Part shown: positions 49,731 through 59,071 of the stretch, one piece after another
Layout: every line of letters begins with the position of its first letter
Position numbering within the stretch: position 1 is the first letter of the stretch
Assembly: GCA_030681645.1 (NCBI GenBank)
Contig: JAUXRX010000039.1
Coordinates: 19,327-83,326, forward strand
Origin: Archangium sp.
GTDB taxonomy: Bacteria; Myxococcota; Myxococcia; Myxococcales; Myxococcaceae
Direction of reading: 5' to 3'
DNA length: 64,000 nucleotides
Notes under the pieces: generated by a model
The model's database searches: none
Told to the model about the DNA's origin: nothing
What the model saw: only the letters and a program-made list of their open reading frames with translations
Made by a program: the position numbers and the translations under genes

Positions 49731-50453
49731 TCACGGCGCGCGCGGCTCGTCACCCAGCCGGCGGAGCATCTGGAGGTCCTTGATCAGGTAGCCAGCCGGC
49801 TGGGGCACCAGCACGCCCTGTCGCTTCCACACGCTGATCTGCCGGCTGGCCGACTCGATGGTGGTGGCGGCGAGCGCGGCGAGATCTTCGCGGCGCAGCC
49901 GCGCCGGCATCAGCGTTCCTCCGGGGAAGGGCGCGCCGAAGCGCTCGGTGAGCCCCAACAGCACCCGCGCCAGGCGCTGGCGCACGTTTCCGGCCGAGAG
50001 CGCCTCGAGGCGCTGGGTGAGCCGCAGCACCTCCCGGGCCAGCTCGAAGGCCAGGGCCGTGGATGTCTCGGGCCGCGCGCGCAGCGCAGACCTCAGGTGC
50101 TGCGCTGGCACCATCGCCACCCGCGCGCGGCGCAGGCAGCGGACGTCGAACTGATAGGGGGCGGCCAGCGAGAACGCCACCTGGCCCACCAGCTCGTTGG
50201 CGCCGGCCAGGTCGATCATCACCCGGCGGCCGTGAGTGCGCTCGACGGCCACGCGGCCGTGGAGCACGAGGCCCAGGTGCGTGGCCTCGTCGCCTTCGCG
50301 CCAGAGCACGTCGTGGGCGCGCAGGTGCAGCACCCGGCTGCGCCGCGCCAGCACGTCACGCACCGGCCGCGGCAACCCCGAGAAGACGGGTGCGACTTCG
50401 AAGTGGGCGAGGACCTCGGCGTCCGCAGCGCTGGCCATGGCGACCCCCTTCAA
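49731..50453 (-). CDS. Crp/Fnr-family transcriptional regulator
   Basis: 240 residues from ATG 50453 (50438 also possible). Cyclic-nucleotide-binding fold about 20-135 (LRAHDVLWREGDEATHLGLV, VMIDLAGANELVGQVAF); the classical cAMP-binding RxS motif is not evident and there is no Fnr Cys cluster. The HTH spans about 165-220 (LRREDLAALAATTIESASRQ, SVWKRQGVLV). It is the last gene of the otsA-otsB-marR-crp operon and overlaps marR by 4 bp, so it may control trehalose genes in response to an unknown ligand. Confidence 0.9.
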   Translation of the reverse strand: MKGVAMASAADAEVLAHFEVAPVFSGLPRPVRDVLARRSRVLHLRAHDVLWREGDEATHLGLVLHGRVAVERTHGRRVMIDLAGANELVGQVAFSLAAPYQFDVRCLRRARVAMVPAQHLRSALRARPETSTALAFELAREVLRLTQRLEALSAGNVRQRLARVLLGLTERFGAPFPGGTLMPARLRREDLAALAATTIESASRQISVWKRQGVLVPQPAGYLIKDLQMLRRLGDEPRAP

Positions 50454-50947
50454 CGAGGCTGCACTCCAGGGCTCACCGCGCCACGTTCGACCGAGTGCAC
50501 GAGCGCCGCTGACCGGAGCAGTCCGGTCAGCTGCCCGATGACCGCGGTCGCTGCGTTCAGGTCCCGGGGTGGAGTCGCTTCGAGGAGCCGCTCCACGGCG
50601 GCCTCGATGGTGCCGACGTCGGGGCGATCGAGCAGCCGCCCCTCGGGGCTCAGCCCCAGCGAGGCGCGCCGCGCGTCGCGTGGGTCCTTCCGGCGGTGCA
50701 GCAGGCCCTTCTTCTCCAGCCGCGCCAGCGAGGCCGACACCGTGCCCGGGTCGAGGTGCAGCAGCCGCGCGAGCCGGCCCGCCGTCAGCCCCGGGTAGCG
50801 GCCCACGCAGCGGATGATCAGGCGCTGCTGGGCGGTGACGCCCAGCCGCTTCTCCATGCCGCTCGACATCCGCTCCATCGCCTGGTTCAGCTGCCAGAGG
50901 CGCTGCAGGAAATCGAACACCGGCCCCAGCGGATACTCGTCCTTCAC
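50450..50947 (-). CDS. MarR-family transcriptional regulator
   Basis: 165 residues from GTG 50947, which overlaps the otsB stop. Winged-helix core: MEKRLGVTAQQRLIIRCVGR, YPGLTAGRLARLLHLDPGTV, SASLARLEKKGLLHRRKDPR with the wing Asp-Arg pair DPRDARR. MarR dimers bind palindromes and release them on binding small ligands. Within an operon for trehalose synthesis it is a good candidate to bind the perfect palindrome before otsA (53946-53957). Confidence 0.9.
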   Translation of the reverse strand: MKDEYPLGPVFDFLQRLWQLNQAMERMSSGMEKRLGVTAQQRLIIRCVGRYPGLTAGRLARLLHLDPGTVSASLARLEKKGLLHRRKDPRDARRASLGLSPEGRLLDRPDVGTIEAAVERLLEATPPRDLNAATAVIGQLTGLLRSAALVHSVERGAVSPGVQPR

Positions 50948-51695
50948 GGCCGGCGCTCCTCCCTCAACTTCACCAGGGTGGCGAGCAGGCGATCGATCTC
51001 GCGCTGGTCCTTCAGGAACCACGCGGCCGCCGACGCGCTCGACTTGCCCACCCGCACGCTCAACAGCCGGCCCGGCTGGTCGAGCTTGAAGACGTCCTCG
51101 TCGGTCACGTCGTCGCCCACGTACAGCGCGGTGTCGGCCTTCTCCTTCGCCCGCAGGTGAAGCAGGGCGTCGGCCTTGTTGGGCGCGCGCGCGGGCACGA
51201 GGTTCACCACCAGCTTCCCGGGCACCACCCGCATGCGCACCGGCAGGGCCGCCACGGCCGCGGCGATCGCCGCGCGCACCTTCTGCTTCTGCCGCGACCG
51301 CCGGTAGTGAATGGCCAGGGAGTAGCGCTTGTCTTCCAGGTCGACGCCCGGCCAGCGGGCGAGCGCGCGCTGCAGAATCGGCTTCGCGCGGCTCACCTCG
51401 TGCTCGAAGTCGGGGAGGCCGAAGCCGGGCTCGAGCCCGTGGTTTCCCATCACGTGGCGCACGCCCGCGCCGCGGAGCCGCGCCGAGACGTCGGGTTGGC
51501 TGCGCCCCGAGATGATGACGCACGGGTAGAGCCTGCAGACCCGCGCGAGGAGCTTCGAGGTGCGCTCGCGCATGTGAGCGCGCTCGGGGCGGGCCACGAT
51601 GGGTGAGAGCGTGCCGTCGAAGTCGAAGCCCAGCAGCACGTTCGACCACGCGAGCTGCGCGAGCACGCCGGCGTTGGCGCGCGAGAGGAGGTGCT

Positions 51696-51699
<4 letters not shown>
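50944..51699 (-). CDS. otsB: Trehalose-6-phosphate phosphatase
   Basis: 251 residues from GTG 51699, overlapping the otsA stop by 4 bp. HAD phosphatase: motif I FDFDGTLSPI (nucleophile Asp26), motif II in VIISGRSQPD, motif III Lys in KLVVNLVPARAPNK, motif IV YVGDDVTDEDVF. It removes the phosphate of trehalose-6-phosphate to give trehalose in the cytosol. Length is normal for OtsB. Pairing with otsA confirms the pathway. Confidence 0.95.
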
Positions 51700-53921
<2,222 letters not shown>

Positions 53922-53945
53922 GCCGGGTCTCGTAGCACACGATGA

Positions 53946-53957
53946 TTGGATATCCAA
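53946..53957. promoter_or_regulatory. Perfect palindrome TTGGATATCCAA between otsA and the GH15 gene
   Basis: A 12-bp perfect palindrome, 24 bp before the otsA ATG and 23 bp before the divergent GH15 ATG. Its AT-rich core stands out from the surroundings. Likely operator of the shared divergent promoter region; the MarR or Crp-type proteins of the operon are the candidates. Confidence 0.5.
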
Positions 53958-53980
53958 CTATCGCGTGTTAGGCAGTGGGC

Positions 53981-55750
53981 ATGTCGCTCGCCGACCTCGG
54001 CCTGATCGGGAACTGCCAGCTGTCTGCCCTGGTGCGCCGCGACGGCGCCATCGTGTGGTCCTGCATGCCGCGCTTCGACTCGCCCCCCATCTTCGGGGCG
54101 CTGCTCGACGAGAAGGGAGGGGGGCGCTTCGGCATCGGCCCGGCCATCCCCCAGCAGGGGCTGCAGCGCTACCTGCCGAACACGAACGTGCTCGAGACGC
54201 GCTTCGACGCGCCCGACGGCGCCTTCCGGGTGCTCGACTTCGCCCCGCGCTTCACCCAGTACGAGCGCAGCTTCAGGCCCACCAAGCTGATGCGCATCGT
54301 CGAGCCGCTCTCGGGCACGCCGCGGATCCGCGTCCTGTGCGACCCCATTCTCGGGTGGGACCATGGCCGCCCGCGGCGGGAAATGGGGTCTCACCACCTC
54401 TCGTTCCACGGCTACGACGCCGAGGTGCGGCTCACCACCGACGCGCCGCTGTCGTACCTGAACGACGAGCCCTTCGCGCTCACCGAGCGCAAACACTTCG
54501 TCTTCTCCTGGGGCGCGCCGGTGGAAGAGGCGCTCGAGCCGCTGTGCGACCGGTTCCTGAAGGAGACGGTGCGCTATTGGCAGACCTGGGTGAAGCAGTG
54601 CGACATTCCCCCCACGTACCAGGAAGAGGTGATCCGCTCGGCGCTCGCGCTCAAGCTGCACTGCTTCGAGGACACCGGGGCGATCGTGGCGGCGCTCACC
54701 ACCTCGATCCCCGAGGCGCCGGGCTCGGGCCGCACCTGGGACTACCGGTTCTGCTGGCTGCGCGACGCGTTCTACACCCTGGGGGCCTTTCGCCTGCTGG
54801 GGCACTTCGAGGAGCGCGAGCAGTTCCTCAAGTTCCTGCTCAACGTGGCGTCCTCTTCACCCGGCCTCGACCTGGCGCCGCTGTACCGCATCGACGGGAA
54901 GACCGACCTCGAGGAGCGCGTCCTCACCGACTGGCCCGGGTACGGCGGCGAGGGGCCGGTGCGGGTGGGCAACGGCGCGGCGCTGCACAAGCAGCACGAC
55001 GTGTTCGGCGAGATGGTGCTCGCGCTCACCCCGCTCTTCCTCGACGCGCGCTTTCGCGAGCAGGTGACCCCGCAGGTGCTCGACCTGGTGACGCGGCTGG
55101 CGCGCCGGGCGATCGCGGTGGCGGGCCAGCCCGACGCGGGCATCTGGGAGATCCGCACCGAGTGGCGGCCCCAGACCTTCAGCTCGATGATGTGCTGGGC
55201 GGCGGCCGATCGCATGACGCGCATCGCAAAGGTGCACCGCCCCCTCGACGTGCCCGAGTTCACCGCCGCGGCCACGAAGATCCGCGACGAGCTGCTCTCG
55301 AACGCCATCGACCCGGCGCGCGGCTGCCTGGTCGCCGACTACGGGGGGCGGGAGGTCGACGCCGCGCTGCTCCAGGCGGCCTCGTTGCGCCTCCTCGCGC
55401 CCGAAGATCCGCGCATGCTCGCCACCATCAAGGCCATCCGCGGCGACCTCGAGCACCACGGCTGGCTGCGGCGCTACCGCACCAACGACGGCCTGGGCGT
55501 GCCGGTGGTGGCGTTCAGCCTGTGCACCTTCTGGTTGATCGAAGCGCTGGCCCACCTGGGCCGCCTCGACGAGGCCCGCGCGCTGATGGACAAGGTGCGC
55601 GAGGTGAAGTCACCGCTGGGGCTGCTCTCGGAAGACCTCGAGCCGTCGACGGGCGTGATGTGGGGGAACTTTCCGCAGGCGTACTCGCACGTGGGGCTCA
55701 TTCACGCGGCCTTCGCGGCTGCCCCGCGGTGGTCGGAGTTCGGCTCATGA
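53981..55750 (+). CDS. Glycoside hydrolase family 15 (glucoamylase/trehalase-type)
   Basis: 589 residues from ATG 53981; GTG 53975 adds two. N-terminal beta-sandwich (about 1-220; LIGNCQLSALVRRDGAIVWS) and C-terminal alpha/alpha barrel. GRTWDYRFCWLRDAFYTL is the WDYRxxWxRD substrate-binding motif, and DAGIWEIRTEWRPQTFSSMM carries the first catalytic Glu in IWE-x-R; a second Glu lies near LLSEDLEPSTG. Some GH15 proteins of this length are trehalases. Divergence from otsA-otsB makes trehalose turnover the likely role. No signal peptide, so cytosolic. Confidence 0.92.
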   Translation: MSLADLGLIGNCQLSALVRRDGAIVWSCMPRFDSPPIFGALLDEKGGGRFGIGPAIPQQGLQRYLPNTNVLETRFDAPDGAFRVLDFAPRFTQYERSFRPTKLMRIVEPLSGTPRIRVLCDPILGWDHGRPRREMGSHHLSFHGYDAEVRLTTDAPLSYLNDEPFALTERKHFVFSWGAPVEEALEPLCDRFLKETVRYWQTWVKQCDIPPTYQEEVIRSALALKLHCFEDTGAIVAALTTSIPEAPGSGRTWDYRFCWLRDAFYTLGAFRLLGHFEEREQFLKFLLNVASSSPGLDLAPLYRIDGKTDLEERVLTDWPGYGGEGPVRVGNGAALHKQHDVFGEMVLALTPLFLDARFREQVTPQVLDLVTRLARRAIAVAGQPDAGIWEIRTEWRPQTFSSMMCWAAADRMTRIAKVHRPLDVPEFTAAATKIRDELLSNAIDPARGCLVADYGGREVDAALLQAASLRLLAPEDPRMLATIKAIRGDLEHHGWLRRYRTNDGLGVPVVAFSLCTFWLIEALAHLGRLDEARALMDKVREVKSPLGLLSEDLEPSTGVMWGNFPQAYSHVGLIHAAFAAAPRWSEFGS

Positions 55751-55766
55751 GCGCCCGGACCTGACC

Positions 55767-57236
55767 ATGCGTCGACCTTCGATGGCGAGCCTGCGCAAGC
55801 TCATCGGTGAGCTGCGGCTTCGCCTCTTCGAGCAGCCCGTGGAAGCGCTCATCGATCGGACCCCGGTCGATCTGCGAATCGTCGGCCGCACCCTGCTTCA
55901 CGCGACCGTGGTGGGGCTGGCCGCCGGGCTGGCGGGAGTCGCGTTCGTGCGCGCTCTCGATGGGGCCCAGTACCTGCTGCTGGAGCGCCTGGTGGGCTAC
56001 GTGCCGCTGCGCGCCAGCGGCGAAGAGGCGCACGTGTCGATGGTCGCCTTCCGCTGGTGGCTGGTCATTCCCATGCTCTTCCTCGGGGGCCTGCTCGCCG
56101 GGTGGCTGATGCGCTTCGCGCCGGAGACGCGCGGGGGCGGCGCCGACGCCACGCTGGAAGCGTTTCATGTTGGCAACGGAGTGGTGCGGAACCGGGTGCT
56201 CCCGGTGAAGGCAGCTGCCAGCCTGGCCACGCTGGCGACGGGAGGGGCGGGGGGGCGCGAGGGACCGACCATTCAGATCGGCGGAGCGATCGGCTCGATC
56301 GTCTCGCGACTCCTCAGGGTCAGCGCGAGGGAGCGGCGCATTCTGCTGCTGGCCGGGGCGGCTGCGGGCATCTCGGCGGTCTTCCGCACCCCGCTGGGTG
56401 CGGCGCTGCTGGTGGTCGAGCTGGTGTACTCGGACGGCTTCGAGAACGACGCGTTGGTGCCCTCCGTGCTCGCGAGCGTCGTCAGCTTCGCCGTCGCCAC
56501 CACCATTCACCCCTCGGGCGCACTGCTGGGCCTCGCAGCCAGGTACCCCTTCGTGCCGGTGCACCTCCCGCTCTACGCGTTGCTCGCGCTGTTCACCTCG
56601 CTGGGCGCGGTCTTCTTCCTCGCCGTGTATGCGCGCACCCGGCGCCTTTTCGCGGCGCTCCCCGTCGCCGAGTGGGTGCGGCCCGCAGTCGGCGGCGCGA
56701 TGCTCGGCGCGCTGGTGCTGCTGACGGTGTGGGGCATCTCGGTCGCCCAGGGAACGCCGATGCGCGGCATGGGCATCCTCGGGGGCGGGTATGGCCTGGT
56801 GCAGGTGGCCATCACCGATGCGCCCGGGCTGGGCCGCACCTGGACGGCGGTCGCCTTCTTCGCTGGCATGATGGTGGTGAAGGCGTTCGCGACCTCGTTG
56901 ACCATCGGGAGCGGCGGCAGCGCCGGTGACTTCGCGCCGGCGATGGCGATGGGCGGGCTGATCGGCGGCGCGTTCGGCCGCGCGGCGCAGCTGATCTTCC
57001 AGGATCCCCGCATCGACGCGGGGGCCTTCGTGCTGGTCGGCATGGGCGCGTTCTACGGGGGCATCGCCCACGTACCCCTGGCCGCGTTGGTGATGGTCTG
57101 CGAGCTGGCCGGTACCTACGATCTGCTGGTGCCGGCGATGCTCGCGCAGGGCATCGCCTTCGTCGCGCTGCGCAATCACTCGCTCTACCACTCGCAGCGC
57201 CCGATGCCGCGCGTGGTCCCTCCGCCCGGCTGGTGA
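55767..57236 (+). CDS. ClC-family chloride channel/antiporter
   Basis: 489 residues from ATG 55767. About 14-16 hydrophobic helices. Selectivity-filter motifs: GGAGGREGPTIQIGG with the gating Glu of GREGP, and GSGGSAGDFAPAMAMGG (GxFxP type). GMGAFYGGIAHVPLAALVMV is the conserved late helix. ClC proteins move Cl- passively or against H+, helping acid or osmotic tolerance. No CBS domain. It starts 16 bp after the GH15 gene, so it is probably in the same transcript. Confidence 0.93.
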   Translation: MRRPSMASLRKLIGELRLRLFEQPVEALIDRTPVDLRIVGRTLLHATVVGLAAGLAGVAFVRALDGAQYLLLERLVGYVPLRASGEEAHVSMVAFRWWLVIPMLFLGGLLAGWLMRFAPETRGGGADATLEAFHVGNGVVRNRVLPVKAAASLATLATGGAGGREGPTIQIGGAIGSIVSRLLRVSARERRILLLAGAAAGISAVFRTPLGAALLVVELVYSDGFENDALVPSVLASVVSFAVATTIHPSGALLGLAARYPFVPVHLPLYALLALFTSLGAVFFLAVYARTRRLFAALPVAEWVRPAVGGAMLGALVLLTVWGISVAQGTPMRGMGILGGGYGLVQVAITDAPGLGRTWTAVAFFAGMMVVKAFATSLTIGSGGSAGDFAPAMAMGGLIGGAFGRAAQLIFQDPRIDAGAFVLVGMGAFYGGIAHVPLAALVMVCELAGTYDLLVPAMLAQGIAFVALRNHSLYHSQRPMPRVVPPPGW

Positions 57237-57331
57237 GCCGAGCCCGGCGCGGGCTCAGCGCCCCTGGGTGGGGATGGGCGTTCCCGCCCGCTCGAGCTGC
57301 ATGCAGGCAATCGAGGTCTGTTTCTGGACGC

Positions 57332-59071
57332 TCAGCGCGTGATCGTCCTGGTGACCTTGCAGCTGTTGGTCACCGTGACCTCGGAATAGGCGAAGATCTC
57401 CACGGTGCGGGTGGTGCCCTCGTGGCGGCCGTCGGCGAGGAGACAGTCGATGCGCAGCGAGTGCTCACCCGCGCGCACCCGGTGCCTGACCATCGGCGCG
57501 CTGCCGATTCGTTTCCCGTCGAGCATCACCTCGGCGGTCTCGTTGGACTGAATGGTGAGCTCACCCCAGTCATCGCTGACGGGCGCGGCCGGCTTCACCA
57601 CGCGCTCGACGGGCTTGAGCGGTGCCTTCTTCGCGGGCAGCGCCGCGGCGATCGCGACGGGCGCGGCGACCTCGGCGACCGGCACCGGCGACACGACGAC
57701 CGGACCGGCCGCTGCCACCGCGACCGGAGGGACGACCACCGCGACCGGGGGGACCACTGCGACCGGAGGGGCCACTGCGACAGGAGGCGCCACTGCGACA
57801 GGAGGCGCCACTGCGGCCGGCGCCGCGGGGGCCTCGATCACCGGGGCCGCGGCGATCGGCGGAGCCTCAGCGTCAGCCTGCGCAGGAGCGCGCGAGGCGA
57901 ACACGGCCGCCGCGAGGCCGCCCACCCCGAGCACGGCGAACAGCACCGCGAGGCCCAGCCGCTTGCCCCCCGTCTTCTCTGGCGCTGGCGAGGCGGGCTT
58001 CTTCACGGGCTCGACGCGCTCCACCGTCTCCTGGTGAACTTCGACGTCCGTCACGGCGACCCGCCGGGGCCGCGAGGGCCGGGGCAGCGGGGTGGCCTTC
58101 GCCGGAGTCCTCGAGGGCGCCGGGTCGGCCTGGGGCGCCTCGGCCCCGAAGAGCTCACCCATCAACGACGCCAGCCGGCTTCGCCCGAAGGGCACTCCGC
58201 GCGTGACGAGGAAGGGCTGCAGCTCGGCGTGGAGCTCGCTGGCCGAGTCGTGCCGATCGTCGCGCTCGCGGGCCAGGGCCTTGCGCACCACCACCTCGAG
58301 CGCCGCGGGGATCTGCGAGTCCTTCGCGTTGAGCTCGGGGATCTTCGGGTTGCGGACCTTCTCGAGCGTCTCGATGTCGCTGTCCCCCTGGAAGAGGCGC
58401 GAGCCCGACAGCAGCTCGTAGAGCACCACCCCCAGCGCGAACACGTCGCTGCGGCGATCGAGCGGCTTTCCCCCCGCCTGCTCCGGGCTCATGTAGCCCA
58501 GCTTTCCCTTGATCATCCCCAGCTTCGTGCTCGAGGCGCGGCTGGCGATGCGCGCGATGCCGAAGTCGATCAGCTTCACGTCGCCGGCGAAGGACAGCAG
58601 GCAGTTCGGCGGCGAGACGTCGCGATGCACGATGAGCAGCTCGCGCCCGTCTGGCCCGCGCTTGCGATGCGCATAGTCGAGCGCCTGGCACAGCTCAGCG
58701 ACGATGAAGCACGCCGCGGCCACCGGCAGGCGCTGCTGCTTCTTGCGCATGGCGAAGACGGTCTGGCGGAGGTCCTTGCCCGGCACCAGCTCCATCACGA
58801 TGAAGTACGCGCCATCGCTGTGACCCAGGTCGTGGATCTGCGCGATGTTCGCCTGCGTCAGCTGCGCCGACAGCCGCGCCTCGTCGAGGAACATCTCGAC
58901 GAACTCCGGGTCTTCCGCGAGCGCGGGGCTGGCGATCTTGATCGCCACTTCCTTCTGGAACCCCGCCGGGCCTTCGACGCTCGCCAGCCAGACCTCCCCC
59001 ATTCCGCCCGCGCCGAGCCGACGGACCAACCGGTACTTGCCCGCGAGGAGCGCGCCTTCACCGAGTTCCAT
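57332..59071 (-). CDS. Ser/Thr protein kinase with Pro-Val linker and PEGA-like C-terminus
   Basis: 579 residues from ATG 59071. Kinase domain about 12-280: P-loop LGAGGMGEVW (19-28), Lys45, catalytic loop HRDVSPPN (149-156; the Val-Ser-Pro variant frequent in myxobacteria), DFG (169-171) and MSPEQ. A linker leads to a membrane helix (about 375-397), then a periplasmic stretch of about 100 residues made of Ala-Pro-Pro-Val-Ala-Val repeats, and a C-terminal PEGA-like domain (ELTIQSNETAEVMLDGKRIG) with one Cys pair. The linker plus PEGA could cross the periplasm to surface partners. The start overlaps the Kelch gene by 14 bp. Confidence 0.93.
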   Translation of the reverse strand: MELGEGALLAGKYRLVRRLGAGGMGEVWLASVEGPAGFQKEVAIKIASPALAEDPEFVEMFLDEARLSAQLTQANIAQIHDLGHSDGAYFIVMELVPGKDLRQTVFAMRKKQQRLPVAAACFIVAELCQALDYAHRKRGPDGRELLIVHRDVSPPNCLLSFAGDVKLIDFGIARIASRASSTKLGMIKGKLGYMSPEQAGGKPLDRRSDVFALGVVLYELLSGSRLFQGDSDIETLEKVRNPKIPELNAKDSQIPAALEVVVRKALARERDDRHDSASELHAELQPFLVTRGVPFGRSRLASLMGELFGAEAPQADPAPSRTPAKATPLPRPSRPRRVAVTDVEVHQETVERVEPVKKPASPAPEKTGGKRLGLAVLFAVLGVGGLAAAVFASRAPAQADAEAPPIAAAPVIEAPAAPAAVAPPVAVAPPVAVAPPVAVVPPVAVVVPPVAVAAAGPVVVSPVPVAEVAAPVAIAAALPAKKAPLKPVERVVKPAAPVSDDWGELTIQSNETAEVMLDGKRIGSAPMVRHRVRAGEHSLRIDCLLADGRHEGTTRTVEIFAYSEVTVTNSCKVTRTITR